From: Methylobacterium sp. UNC378MF
GTDB taxonomy: Bacteria > Pseudomonadota > Alphaproteobacteria > Rhizobiales > Beijerinckiaceae
Length of the DNA: 64,000 nucleotides
Direction: 5' to 3'
Assembly (NCBI RefSeq): GCF_900103195.1
Contig: NZ_FMWU01000028.1
Location: 1-64,000, forward strand
Each line of letters starts with the position of its first letter. The stretch's first letter is position 1. Under the pieces are notes generated by a model that made no database searches, had not been told where the DNA came from, and saw only the letters and a program-made list of their open reading frames with translations. Below are positions 18,184 through 26,833 of this stretch, piece after piece. Both the position numbers and the translations under genes were made by a program.

Positions 18184-18768
18184 ATGACCGCGCCGGTCGC
18201 TCGCACCGCCCTCCTCGCCGCCGCCCTCGGCGGCGTGCTTCTCGCCGCTCCCGCCCAGGCCGGCGGCTGCTACGGCTCCGAATGCTATCGCCGCGTCGTC
18301 ACGCCGCCGGTCTACGACACGGTTCAGGAGAACGTGCTGGTGCGGCCGCCCCGCACGATCTACCGCACCACGCCGCCGGTCTACGACACGGTGTCCGAGC
18401 GCGTGATGGTCTCGCCCGGCGGCCGCTACTGGCAGACGAGCCGCGGCCCCGGCGGCGAACTGATCGGTTGCTGGGTGACGACGCCGCCGCGCTTCGCGGT
18501 GCGCAGCCGGACCGTGCTGGTCCGCCCGGCGCAGACGATCCCCGAGACGATCCCGCCGGAATATGCCAGCGTGAGCCGTCGCGTGCTCGTGGCGCCCGCC
18601 CGGGCCGGCTGGGCGCCGATCGGCGGCGGTTACGGCTACCGGCCTGCCGCTTATGGCGGGCCGCTGGTCGGCTCGATCCCGGATGCCCTCGGCATCACCG
18701 GGGCCAGCGCGTCGGATATCGGCGTCGGCCTCGGCTTCTACACGGGCAGCCGGTACGAGGGCTACTGA
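18184..18768 (+). CDS. Secreted protein with four internal repeats, unknown function
   Basis: 194 residues. A clear signal peptide ends at AAPAQA (about residue 26), so the mature protein begins GGCYGSECY and is periplasmic or surface-exposed. The mature part contains four related units of roughly 30 residues, each with a PP-x-Y/F-x-x-V-x-x-x-V-x-V-x-P pattern: TPPVYDTVQENVLVRPPRT, TPPVYDTVSERVMVSP, TPPRFAVRSRTVLVRPAQT and IPPEYASVSRRVLVAPA. A Gly/Tyr-rich tail follows. I do not recognise a named family. ATG at 18184 follows an AGAGGAC site. Neighbours give no functional hint. Confidence 0.75.
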   Translation: MTAPVARTALLAAALGGVLLAAPAQAGGCYGSECYRRVVTPPVYDTVQENVLVRPPRTIYRTTPPVYDTVSERVMVSPGGRYWQTSRGPGGELIGCWVTTPPRFAVRSRTVLVRPAQTIPETIPPEYASVSRRVLVAPARAGWAPIGGGYGYRPAAYGGPLVGSIPDALGITGASASDIGVGLGFYTGSRYEGY

Positions 18769-18835
18769 TCCGCCCCCCGGCGGCTTGATTCCGGACGTCC
18801 CGGCCACACCTCACCGCGCAACACGGGAGGTGACG

Positions 18836-19822
18836 ATGGGGACGTTCAAGGCCTGGGTGGTCGAGAAGAACGAGGCCGGCCAGAGCCTCGCCTTCCGGGA
18901 TTTCGACGACGCCGACCTCATGGACGGCGACGTCACCGTGCGGGTGACGCACTCGACCCTGAACTACAAGGACGGCCTCGCGCTCACCGGCAGGTCGCCG
19001 GTGGTGCGCCGCTTCCCGATGATCCCCGGGATCGACTTCTCGGGGGTCGTCGAGACATCGGATCACCCGGATTACAAACCGGGCGACGCGGTCGTGCTCA
19101 CCGGCTGGGGCGTCGGCGAGACGCATCTCGGGGCCTATGCGCAGCGCGCCCGGGTCAAGGGCGACTGGCTGGTGCCGCTGCCCGAAGGGCTGACGCCCCG
19201 GCAGGCCATGGCGGTCGGCACCGCGGGCTATACCGCGATGCTGTGCTGCATGGCGCTCGATGCCCATGGGGTGAAGCCGGAGCACGGGCCGGTCATCGTC
19301 ACCGGTGCCTCCGGCGGCGTCGGCTCGGTCGCCGTGGCGCTCCTCGCCCGGGCGGGCTGGCATGTGATCGCCTCGACGGGCCGGGACGGCGAGTCCGAGT
19401 ACCTGAAGGGGCTCGGCGCGGCCGAGATCCTCGACCGGGCCGAGCTGTCGAAGCCCGGCAAGCCGCTCGGCAAGGAGCGCTGGGCGGCGGGCGTCGACGC
19501 GGTCGGCTCCACCACGCTCGCCAACGTCCTCGCCATGACCAAGGCCGACGGCGCCGTCGCCGCCTGCGGGCTGGCGCAGGGCATGGACCTGCCGACGTCC
19601 GTGGCGCCCTTCATCCTGCGCGGCGTCTCGCTCCTCGGCATCAACAGCGTCACCACCCCGCAGCCGAAGCGTCGCGAGGCCTGGGCGCGGCTCGCGCGGG
19701 ACCTCGATCTCGGCAAGCTCGCCGCCATGACCAGCACGGTCGGCCTGGCGGAGGTCGGCCGGCTCGGGGAGGCGATCCTGGCCGGGAAGGTGCGGGGCCG
19801 AACCGTGGTGGACGTGGGTTAG
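18836..19822 (+). CDS. acuI: Acrylyl-CoA reductase (AcuI/YhdH-type, NADPH)
   Basis: 328-residue zinc-independent medium-chain reductase. Family members reduce acryloyl-CoA to propionyl-CoA with NADPH, detoxifying the electrophile. It has the N-terminal GroES-like fold (STLNYKDGLALTG, PGIDFSGVV), the GTAGYTAMLC segment, and the Rossmann motif VTGASGGVGSVAVALLA; the C-terminal part includes GINSVTTPQPKR, typical of YhdH/AcuI. ATG at 18836 with a GGGAGGTG site. The exact substrate is inferred from family; the neighbours do not settle it. Confidence 0.88.
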   Translation: MGTFKAWVVEKNEAGQSLAFRDFDDADLMDGDVTVRVTHSTLNYKDGLALTGRSPVVRRFPMIPGIDFSGVVETSDHPDYKPGDAVVLTGWGVGETHLGAYAQRARVKGDWLVPLPEGLTPRQAMAVGTAGYTAMLCCMALDAHGVKPEHGPVIVTGASGGVGSVAVALLARAGWHVIASTGRDGESEYLKGLGAAEILDRAELSKPGKPLGKERWAAGVDAVGSTTLANVLAMTKADGAVAACGLAQGMDLPTSVAPFILRGVSLLGINSVTTPQPKRREAWARLARDLDLGKLAAMTSTVGLAEVGRLGEAILAGKVRGRTVVDVG

Positions 19823-19929
19823 CGCGGGCGGCTTCAGGAGCCCGACCGATCCTGCTCCGTCAGGCCGCCGCCGGCGGATTTCCGCGGCATGGCGGGAACC
19901 TTTGCCATATCTCGCGTGTTGATGTCTTC

Positions 19930-20403
19930 ATGAGCGTTGCATTCGTCAAAGAGCCCGAGGGCGGGGAAGCGTTCGAGAACCTTCCGGACCGCCCGATCTC
20001 GCCCCACCCCAACTTCGTCACGCCCGAGGGGCTCGCCCAGATCGAGGCCGAGGTCGCGCGCCTGGAGAAGGAGGTCGCCTCCCTGGATCCGGCCGACAAG
20101 GCCGAGGATTCCCGGATCGGGCGCGATCTGCGCTACTGGGCGGCCCGGAAGAACACCGCGCAGGTGGTGGAGCCCAGGAGCGGTGATACCGTCCAGTTCG
20201 GATCGACCGTCACGGTGGTGCGCGAGGACGATTCCGGCAAGGAGACCCGGCAGACCTTCCGGATCGTCGGCGAGGACGAGGCCGACCCGCACAAGGGTTC
20301 GATCTCCTACGTCGCCCCGCTGGCCCGGGCGATCACCGGCAAGACGATCGGAGACGTGGTCGAGGTGAACGGCCACGAGGTCGAGGTCGTCGAGATCCGC
20401 TGA
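19930..20403 (+). CDS. greA: GreA/GreB-family transcription elongation factor
   Basis: Rescues backtracked RNA polymerase by stimulating transcript cleavage. 157 residues: an N-terminal coiled-coil (LAQIEAEVARLEKEVASL, then RIGRDLRYWAARKNTA) and the C-terminal FKBP-like domain (GDTVQFGSTVTVV to GKTIGDVVEVNG). The N-terminal coil is shorter and less canonical than in E. coli GreA, so a Gre paralogue (GreB or Rnk-like) is possible. The ATG at 19930 is 107 bases after acuI; no strong ribosome site is visible. Confidence 0.82.
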   Translation: MSVAFVKEPEGGEAFENLPDRPISPHPNFVTPEGLAQIEAEVARLEKEVASLDPADKAEDSRIGRDLRYWAARKNTAQVVEPRSGDTVQFGSTVTVVREDDSGKETRQTFRIVGEDEADPHKGSISYVAPLARAITGKTIGDVVEVNGHEVEVVEIR

Positions 20404-20409
20404 GCCGGA

Positions 20410-21282
20410 TCAACGACCCTCGAAGCGCGGCCGCAGGGGCAGGATCGCCTCGGCGACATGCTCCATGAAGGCCCGGACCCGGGCCGCGTGGCGCAGGTCC
20501 GGATGCGTCAGCAGCCACAGACCGACGCCGAGTTCCGGATGCGGACCCGAGAGCCGTCGCAGCGCCGGATCGGGGTCGGCCCCGAAGCAGGGCAGCGGGC
20601 CGATCCCGATCCCGGCGGCCACCGCCGCGTCGAGGCCCGTGACCGTGTTGATCCGCAACGCGATCCGTTCGGGTGCCGCCCGCGCCTCCACGAAGCGCGC
20701 CAGCAGGCCGCCCGCCACCGTCGCGGCGGGGCTGATCCAGGTCTCCTGGGCAAGGTCGCCATAATCCCGGCCGGCCTGGCCGTAGACGGCCCAGGCGATT
20801 CCGCTGAGCCGCCGTCCCACGAGTGTCTCGTTCGGGTCGCGGCTCGCGCGGATTGCCACGTCGGCATCGCGGCGGGACAGATTCAGCGCCTCCTCGGCCA
20901 GGATCAGGTTGAGGTGGATCTTCGGATACCGGGCGCGGAAGCTCATGAGGATCGGCATGAGCAGGCCGGTCGCGAAGCTGGCCGGTGCGGTCACCCGCAA
21001 TTCGCCGGACGGCGTTTCCCCCAGACCCGCCACCGAGCGCGCGAAATCCGTCACATCCGTCTCGATCCGTGTCGCCGCCTCGATCATCGCCCGGCCGGCC
21101 GCGGTCGGCACGTAGCCGGTGCGCAAACGCTCGAACAGGCGGACGTCGAGATGCGCCTCCAGCGCGCCCAGGCGCCGGAAGGCGGTTGACGGATTGATTC
21201 CCAGATCCTCGGCGGCCGCCGTCAGGCCGGCCCGGTCGGCCACCGCCTTGACGAAACGGAACGCATCCCAGTCGAGCGCCAC
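20410..21282 (-). CDS. LysR-family transcriptional regulator
   Basis: 290 residues. The N-terminal winged helix-turn-helix (about 1-62) has AVADRAGLTAAAEDLGINPS and AFRRLGALEAHL. The effector-binding domain follows (about 90-290). Divergently oriented to wrbA with a 137-base spacer that holds a perfect palindrome matching LysR box geometry, so it probably controls wrbA and itself. The effector is unknown; a quinone or other redox signal is only a guess from the target gene. The two stop codons of this gene and the Gre factor are six bases apart (convergent). Confidence 0.92.
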   Translation of the reverse strand: MALDWDAFRFVKAVADRAGLTAAAEDLGINPSTAFRRLGALEAHLDVRLFERLRTGYVPTAAGRAMIEAATRIETDVTDFARSVAGLGETPSGELRVTAPASFATGLLMPILMSFRARYPKIHLNLILAEEALNLSRRDADVAIRASRDPNETLVGRRLSGIAWAVYGQAGRDYGDLAQETWISPAATVAGGLLARFVEARAAPERIALRINTVTGLDAAVAAGIGIGPLPCFGADPDPALRRLSGPHPELGVGLWLLTHPDLRHAARVRAFMEHVAEAILPLRPRFEGR

Positions 21283-21291
21283 GCCGTGGTC

Positions 21292-21340
21292 CTTGCGTCA
21301 ATGCAAGACCATTCTTGCATCCGATGGCATTCATGCAAGA
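21292..21340. promoter_or_regulatory. LysR operator between the regulator and wrbA
   Basis: ATGCAAGA (21301-21308) and TCTTGCAT (21313-21320) form a perfect 8-bp inverted repeat with a CCAT spacer. A third identical half-site ATGCAAGA is at 21333-21340, 32 bases (three helical turns) from the first. A weaker CTTGC lies at 21292-21296. This layout suits a LysR tetramer binding a recognition and an activation site. Confidence 0.7.
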
Positions 21341-21419
21341 TCCAAAACGCGCCATGGGTAGGCACCGCGCCGCCGGATGATTCGGTCGGCCCCCCAAGAC
21401 CCCCGATGGAGATCGTCAC

Positions 21420-22022
21420 ATGGCCAAGGTTCTGGTGCTGTACTACTCGACCTACGGACACGTGGAGCAGATGGCCTATGCCGTTGCCGAAGGCGCCCGC
21501 GAGACCGGGGCCGAGGTCGTCGTGAAGCGTGTGCCGGAGCTGGTCCCGGAGGAGGTCGCCCGGCAGAGCCACTTCAAGCTCGATCAGGCGGCGCCGATCG
21601 CCACCGTCGACGAGCTGGCTCAGTACGACGCGATCATCTTCGGCACGCCGACCCGCTACGGCAACATGGCCTCGCAGATGAAGCAGTTCATCGACCAGAC
21701 CGGCGGGCTCTGGATGAAGGGCGCGCTGGTCGGCAAGGTCGGCTCGGTCTTCACCTCCACGGCCTCGCAGCACGGCGGCCAGGAGACGACGCTGACGAGC
21801 TTCCACACGGTGCTGTTCCACCACGGCATGGTGGTGGTCGGCCTGCCCTACAGCTTCCAGGGCCAGGCCGGCGTCGAGGCGGTCAAGGGCAACACCCCCT
21901 ACGGTGCCAGCACGATCGCGGACGGAGACGGATCCCGTCAGCCGAGTGCCGTCGAGCTGGACGGCGCCCGTTTCCAGGGCCGCCACGTGGCGGGCATTGC
22001 CGCCAAGCTGGCCCGAGACTGA
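21420..22022 (+). CDS. wrbA: NAD(P)H:quinone oxidoreductase WrbA
   Basis: FMN-dependent two-electron quinone reductase, an oxidative stress defence in the cytoplasm. 200 residues. The FMN phosphate loop is YYSTYGHVEQMA near the N-terminus; PTRYGNMASQMKQFIDQTGG and FTSTASQHGGQETT bind the isoalloxazine; GLPYSFQGQ and SPYGAST-type (TPYGASTIADG) segments are WrbA signatures. ATG at 21420. Probably controlled by the divergent LysR protein through the palindrome at 21301-21320. Confidence 0.96.
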   Translation: MAKVLVLYYSTYGHVEQMAYAVAEGARETGAEVVVKRVPELVPEEVARQSHFKLDQAAPIATVDELAQYDAIIFGTPTRYGNMASQMKQFIDQTGGLWMKGALVGKVGSVFTSTASQHGGQETTLTSFHTVLFHHGMVVVGLPYSFQGQAGVEAVKGNTPYGASTIADGDGSRQPSAVELDGARFQGRHVAGIAAKLARD

Positions 22023-22030
22023 GTAGCCAA

Positions 22031-22058
22031 GAAAAAAGGCTCGGATTGCTCCGAGCCT
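22031..22058 (-). terminator. Terminator for the Sua5 gene (minus strand)
   Basis: 9-bp stem (22037-22045 with 22050-22058) with a TTGC loop. Read on the minus strand it is followed by TTTTTC (22036-22031), a canonical tail. On the plus strand it lies 14 bases past the wrbA stop and could also act there, though without a T-run. Confidence 0.85.
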
Positions 22059-22154
22059 GAAAGGAAAAAGGCCATTGGGGGCTGAGAAGGCCTTCGTGAT
22101 CAATAAACGGGTCAGCGCGAAGTCTGTTCCGCTGCCGGCGAAAAATTTCCGGCC

Positions 22155-23177
22155 TCAGCGTGGCGCGGCTGCCCGGGCGAGGCGGTCGCGGATCGCCTCC
22201 CCGAGGCCAGCCTCGGGAATCGGCGCCACCGCGATGGTCTCGGCCCCTGAGGCATCGAGGTCGCGCAGGGCGCCGAACAGCCGCGAGGCGGCCTCCGCGG
22301 GGTCGCCCGCCGGGCTCAGGTTCAGCCTCGCCCGCGCAGTCTCGTGACCGGCCGGGAGGTGGGACCCGAACAGCAGAACCGCCTCGCCGGGCTCGATCCG
22401 CGTTGCGTCCAGCCGGACCCGCGCCCGCGGAGCGTAATGTGAGGCGAGCATGCCCGGCCCCGCCGGCCGGTCGGCATCCGCCGGCTCCGGAGCCGCCGGG
22501 TCGAGGCCGAGCACGTCCCGGAGCGCCGCCCGGGTGATGCCGCCCGGCCGCAGCAGACGCGGCGTGCCGCCGAGGCAGGCCACCACGGTCGATTCGACGC
22601 CCACCGGCGTGTCGCCGCCGTCGAGCACGGCGGCGATCCGGCCGGCGAGATCGTCGAGGACGTGGGCGGCCCGGGTCGGACTCACCCGCCCCGAGCGGTT
22701 CGCCGAGGGCGCGGCGACCGGCCGCCCGACCTGTGCGAGGAGGGCCTGCGCGAGCGGATGGGCCGGCACCCGCAGGGCGAGGCTCGGCAGGCCGGCGCGG
22801 GCGAGGTCGCAGACCCGCGTGCCCGCATGCGCCGGGACCACCAGGGTCAGGGGGCCGGGCCAGAAGGCCTCCGCGAGGCGACGCGCCGGCGCGTCGAAGA
22901 CGCCCTCCGCCAGGGCCGCCGCCGCGTCGGGCAGGTGCGAGATCAGCGGGTTGAAGCGCGGCCGCGCCTTGGCGGCGAAGATGCCTGTCACCGCGGCGGG
23001 GTCGGTGGCATCCGCCCCGAGGCCGTAGACGGTCTCGGTGGGGAAGGCCACGAGGCGTCCCGCCCGCAGGAGGGCGGCGGCCTCCGCGACGCCGCCGGCA
23101 TCGGGGGGAAGCCGCCGGGTCGCGGCCGGGACCGTTGACCCGGGATCATTCATGCGGGAAGCCGTCTCCGAGGTCAT
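22155..23177 (-). CDS. L-threonylcarbamoyladenylate synthase (Sua5/TsaC)
   Basis: Makes threonylcarbamoyl-AMP from Thr, bicarbonate and ATP, the first step of t6A37 tRNA modification. 340 residues. The YrdC-like domain (about 28-215) has LVAFPTETVYGLGADAT, KARPRFNPLISHL, ALRVPAHPLAQALL and PVAAPSANRSGRVSPT. The C-terminal Sua5 domain (about 240-340) begins GPGMLASHYAPRARV and makes it the long Sua5 type, not the short TsaC type. The start at 23177 is an ATG; an ATG at 23153 is equally plausible. Divergent from the acyl-CoA dehydrogenase gene. Confidence 0.94.
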   Translation of the reverse strand: MTSETASRMNDPGSTVPAATRRLPPDAGGVAEAAALLRAGRLVAFPTETVYGLGADATDPAAVTGIFAAKARPRFNPLISHLPDAAAALAEGVFDAPARRLAEAFWPGPLTLVVPAHAGTRVCDLARAGLPSLALRVPAHPLAQALLAQVGRPVAAPSANRSGRVSPTRAAHVLDDLAGRIAAVLDGGDTPVGVESTVVACLGGTPRLLRPGGITRAALRDVLGLDPAAPEPADADRPAGPGMLASHYAPRARVRLDATRIEPGEAVLLFGSHLPAGHETARARLNLSPAGDPAEAASRLFGALRDLDASGAETIAVAPIPEAGLGEAIRDRLARAAAPR

Positions 23178-23289
23178 GGCGGCGCGCGCGCCGCGCGCCT
23201 ATCCTCGCCCGCCCTAGCGCCGGTGCGCGGGCGCGGTCAAACCCGCCCCGGATCGAACGAGCGGGCGGGCCGCAACACGGGAGGATCGT

Positions 23290-25029
23290 ATGAGTTACCG
23301 CGCCCCGGTCCCCGAGATGCTCTTCACGCTCCGGCACGTGGCCGGGCTCGATTCGGTCGATCCCGACGACGCCGAGGCGATCCTGACCGAGGCCGGGCGG
23401 ATCGCCGCCGGCGTGATCGCGCCGCTCAACCGGGTCGGCGATCGGCACGGCACCCCCTTCGCGGACGGGCAGGTCACCACGCCGCCCGGCTGGCGCGAGG
23501 CCTATCGCACCTTCACGGAGGGCGGCTGGAACGGGCTCTCGGCCGAGGCCGATCACGGCGGCCAGGGCCTGCCGAAGCTGATCGAGGCCGCCTGCACCGA
23601 GATGTGGAACGGCGCCAACCTCGCCTTCGGCCTCTGCCCGCTCCTGACCCAGGGCGGTATCGAGGCGCTGGCGGCCCACGGCTCCGACGACCTGAAGGCG
23701 CGCTACCTCGAGAAGCTGGTCTCGGGCGAATGGCCCGCCACCATGAACCTGACCGAGCCGCAGGCCGGGTCCGATCTCGCGCTGCTGCGGACCCGGGCGG
23801 AACCTGCGGGCGATGGGACCTACCGGATCACCGGCAACAAGATCTACATCACCTACGGCGAGCACGATCTCGCCGACAACATCGTCCACCTCGTCCTGGC
23901 CCGGCTGCCCGACGCGCCGGCCGGCACGCGGGGCATCTCCCTGTTCCTGGTGCCGAAGGTGCTGCCCGACGGCACCCGCAACGACCTGCGCTGCTCCGGA
24001 ATCGAGCACAAGCTCGGCATCCATGCCTCGCCGACCTGCTCCATGGCCTTCGGCGACAATGGCGGCGCCACCGGCTGGCTGATCGGCCAGGAGAACAGGG
24101 GCCTCGCCTGCATGTTCACGATGATGAACGCCGCTCGGCTCAATGTCGGCCTGCAGGGCGTCGGCGTTGCCGAGGCCGCGACCCAGCGGGCGCTCGCCTA
24201 CGCGCAGGAGCGTCGCCAGGGCAAGGCCATGGGAGCCGCCGAGGCGACGAGCCCGATCGTCGCGCATCCGGACGTGCAGCGCATGCTGCTCACCATGAAG
24301 GCCTCGACGGCCGCCGCCCGCGCCATCTGCTACCTCACCGCCGCGGCCCTCGACGCGTCGAAGGGGCCGGAGGGGCAGGCGGCCCTGGACCGGGCCTCGC
24401 TGCTGACCCCGGTGGCGAAGGCCTTCGCCACCGACCTCGCCAACGAGGTGACCTCGCTCGGCGTGCAGGTCCATGGCGGCATGGGCTTCGTGGAGGAGAC
24501 CGGGGCGGCGCAGCTCATGCGCGACGCCCGCATCCTCGGCATCTACGAGGGCACCAACGGCATCCAGGCCATCGACCTCACCGCCCGCAAGCTGCCCTTG
24601 AACGGCGGGGGCACCGTGCGGTCGCAGATCGCCTGGATGCGCCGGGCCGCGGAGGGGCTGCTCAAGGCCGGCGATCCCGCCTTCGGCCACATGGCGGCGC
24701 GGCTGCGGGACGGGATCGGCAGCCTCGACCGGGCGACGAGCCACCAGCTCGCCGCGCTGACCTCGAACCGTCCCGAGGCGGCCTTGGCGGGGGCGACGCC
24801 GTATCTGCGCCTGTTCGGCTTGGCTCTCGGAGGCGCCTGCCTCGCCCGAAGCGCGCTCGCCGCGAGCGCCGCGCTGAAGGCCGGCGAGACCGACCCGGCG
24901 CATGCCGCCCGCATCGCCCTCGCGCGCTTCTACGCCGAGAATCTGCTGACCGCGGCCGGGGGCCTGGAGCAGACCGTCGTGGCGGGCGGCGCCTTCACGG
25001 ACGATGCCGCGCTGGCGCTGGCGGTTTGA
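23290..25029 (+). CDS. Acyl-CoA dehydrogenase family protein
   Basis: FAD-dependent alpha,beta-dehydrogenation of an acyl-CoA. 579 residues, the long form with an extra C-terminal domain seen in DmdC-like and AidB-like members. Signatures: TMNLTEPQAGSDLALLRT, KIYITYGEHDL, GIEHKLGIHASPTCSM, GVQVHGGMGFVEETGAAQLM, and the catalytic-Glu context RILGIYEGTNGIQAIDL. The ATG at 23290 follows GGGAGGATCGT. It is the first gene of an operon with an enoyl-CoA hydratase (10-base gap) and an SDR (overlap). Substrate cannot be read from the sequence. Confidence 0.93.
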   Translation: MSYRAPVPEMLFTLRHVAGLDSVDPDDAEAILTEAGRIAAGVIAPLNRVGDRHGTPFADGQVTTPPGWREAYRTFTEGGWNGLSAEADHGGQGLPKLIEAACTEMWNGANLAFGLCPLLTQGGIEALAAHGSDDLKARYLEKLVSGEWPATMNLTEPQAGSDLALLRTRAEPAGDGTYRITGNKIYITYGEHDLADNIVHLVLARLPDAPAGTRGISLFLVPKVLPDGTRNDLRCSGIEHKLGIHASPTCSMAFGDNGGATGWLIGQENRGLACMFTMMNAARLNVGLQGVGVAEAATQRALAYAQERRQGKAMGAAEATSPIVAHPDVQRMLLTMKASTAAARAICYLTAAALDASKGPEGQAALDRASLLTPVAKAFATDLANEVTSLGVQVHGGMGFVEETGAAQLMRDARILGIYEGTNGIQAIDLTARKLPLNGGGTVRSQIAWMRRAAEGLLKAGDPAFGHMAARLRDGIGSLDRATSHQLAALTSNRPEAALAGATPYLRLFGLALGGACLARSALAASAALKAGETDPAHAARIALARFYAENLLTAAGGLEQTVVAGGAFTDDAALALAV

Positions 25030-25039
25030 GGAGCGGATC

Positions 25040-25807
25040 ATGGCCGACACTGTCGCGATCGACGACCTCCAGGGCGGCGTCCGCCTGATCACCCTGAACC
25101 GTCCCGAGAAGAAGAACGCGCTCACCGGCGCCATGTACGACGCCATGCGGGAAGGCTTGGCCGGGGCCGACGCGTCGGACGCGATCGGCGCCGTGGTCTT
25201 CGCCGGGCAGCCCGGCATGTTCAGCGCCGGCAACGACCTGGCCGACTTCATGGGTCATGCCGGGGACGGGTTCAGCGCCTCGCCGGCCCTCGCCTTCATC
25301 CGCCAGCTCGCCCGGACCCGTACCCCGATGGTGGCGGCGGTCGACGGGATCGCGGTGGGCATCGGTGCGACGCTCTGCCTGCATTGCGACCTCGTCTACG
25401 CGAGCCCGGCGGCGCGGCTGCGGATGCCCTTCGTGGAACTCGGCCTCGTGCCCGAGGCGGCGTCGAGCTACCTGCTGCCCCTGCGGGTCGGCCGGCTCAA
25501 GGCGACCGAGCTGCTGCTCCTGTCGCGGCCGCTCGAGGCCGACGAGGCGCAGGCGCTCGGCCTCGTCAACGCGGTGCTGCCGGCCGACATGCTGGTCGAG
25601 CAGGCGATCGCGCAGGCGACGCGCCTCGCCGCTCTGCCGCGCGGGGCGCTGGCGGCGTCGCGGGCGCTGATCCGGGGCGACCAGGCGCAGGTCGAGGCGG
25701 CCCTGGAGGCGGAGGCCAAGGCCTTCGACGCGCAGCTGCGCTCGTCCGAATCCCAGGACCGGCTCGCCGCCTTCCTGTCGCGGTCGAAGCCCGCGTCCTC
25801 GGCGTGA
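25040..25807 (+). CDS. Enoyl-CoA hydratase/isomerase family protein
   Basis: 255-residue crotonase-fold enzyme. The CoA-binding region has LNRPEKKNALTG, the oxyanion-hole segments are FSAGNDLADF and AAVDGIAVGIGATLCLHCDL, and the active-site acid region is PFVELGLVPEAASSYLLP. Probably hydrates or isomerises the enoyl-CoA from the preceding dehydrogenase. The ATG at 25040 is preceded by GAGGAGCGG, deciding the start; more upstream codons lie inside the dehydrogenase gene. Its stop overlaps the GTG of the next gene. Confidence 0.93.
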   Translation: MADTVAIDDLQGGVRLITLNRPEKKNALTGAMYDAMREGLAGADASDAIGAVVFAGQPGMFSAGNDLADFMGHAGDGFSASPALAFIRQLARTRTPMVAAVDGIAVGIGATLCLHCDLVYASPAARLRMPFVELGLVPEAASSYLLPLRVGRLKATELLLLSRPLEADEAQALGLVNAVLPADMLVEQAIAQATRLAALPRGALAASRALIRGDQAQVEAALEAEAKAFDAQLRSSESQDRLAAFLSRSKPASSA

Positions 25808-26646
25808 GCCCACCGGACCTCTCCCAGAAGATCTGCCTCGTGGCGGGCGCCTCGCGGGGCGTCGGCCGGGGACTGGCCCGGGCGCTGGGGGAGGCGGGGG
25901 CCACCGTGATCGTCACCGCCCGCTCCAGCGAGACCGGCCCGCGCACGGAGATGCGGTCCGAGGCGATCGAGGACACCGCCCGGCTGGTCGATTCCGCCGG
26001 CGGGCGCGGGCACCATTACCTCTGCGACCACCGCTCCGAGCGCGCCACCGACACCCTGGTGCACTGGATGCTGCGCCGCTTCGGACGGATCGACGTCGCG
26101 GCCTGCAGCGTCTGGGGCGGGAACGAGGGCTACGACGGCGAGCGCTACCCGGACGGCGCCGGCTGGGGCACGCCGTTCTGGCGTCGCTCGGCTGAGCCCT
26201 ATCTCGGCCTCCTCGAAGCCGGGCCGCTGCCGGCCCTGCTGCTCGCCCGTGCGGTCGCCCCCGCCATGGTGGCGGCGCGCGCCGGCCTGCTCGCGCTCGT
26301 CTCCTTCGGGACCGAGGAATATCTCGGCGACGTGTTCTACGATTCCGCCAAGGCCGCCACCAACCGGCTGACCCTGGCCTTCGCCCGGGAACTCGCCCCC
26401 CACGGGGTCACCGCGCTCGGACTCTCGCCGGGCTTCGTCGCCACCGAGCGGGCGCGCGATCTCGGTCAGGCGCAGCACGCCACCGAGAGCCCGCTCTATG
26501 CCGGCCGGGCGCTTGCCGCCCTGGCCGCCGACCCCGCAATCGCCGCCCGGGCCGGCACCGTGCTGCATGCCGGCGACCTCGCTCCGATCTACGGTTTCAC
26601 CGACGCCGATGGAACGCAACCGGAGCGGTTTCGAGTCGGGCCGTGA
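25804..26646 (+). CDS. Short-chain dehydrogenase/reductase
   Basis: 280 residues. NAD(P)-binding motif GASRGVGRGLARALG near the N-terminus, and the catalytic YxxxK in FYDSAKAATNRLTLAFA, followed by LSPGFVATERA. Start GTG at 25804 overlaps the TGA of the enoyl-CoA hydratase (GTGA), a strong sign of translational coupling. With the two previous genes it could make a dehydrogenation-hydration-oxidation series like beta-oxidation, but SDRs of this type vary widely, so the step is inferred. Family members resembling DHRS1 share the WGGNEGYD-like loop. Confidence 0.9.
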   Translation: MSPPDLSQKICLVAGASRGVGRGLARALGEAGATVIVTARSSETGPRTEMRSEAIEDTARLVDSAGGRGHHYLCDHRSERATDTLVHWMLRRFGRIDVAACSVWGGNEGYDGERYPDGAGWGTPFWRRSAEPYLGLLEAGPLPALLLARAVAPAMVAARAGLLALVSFGTEEYLGDVFYDSAKAATNRLTLAFARELAPHGVTALGLSPGFVATERARDLGQAQHATESPLYAGRALAALAADPAIAARAGTVLHAGDLAPIYGFTDADGTQPERFRVGP

Positions 26647-26833
26647 CGGCTTCCAGCGCCGTCTGGCGGACGTGACCCGCAGCGTCGCGGCGGACGTCCC
26701 GCCAGGATCGGCGCAGCCGATTGCTGCGGGAGCGAAAAACGGCCGTAATTCACCCGCAGGTGAGGGGGCGATCCTGTGTCCGCTCCGATCTCGGCTCGGG
26801 CCGGGGCCGCGCGAGTGAACGAGGGAAACTGGC

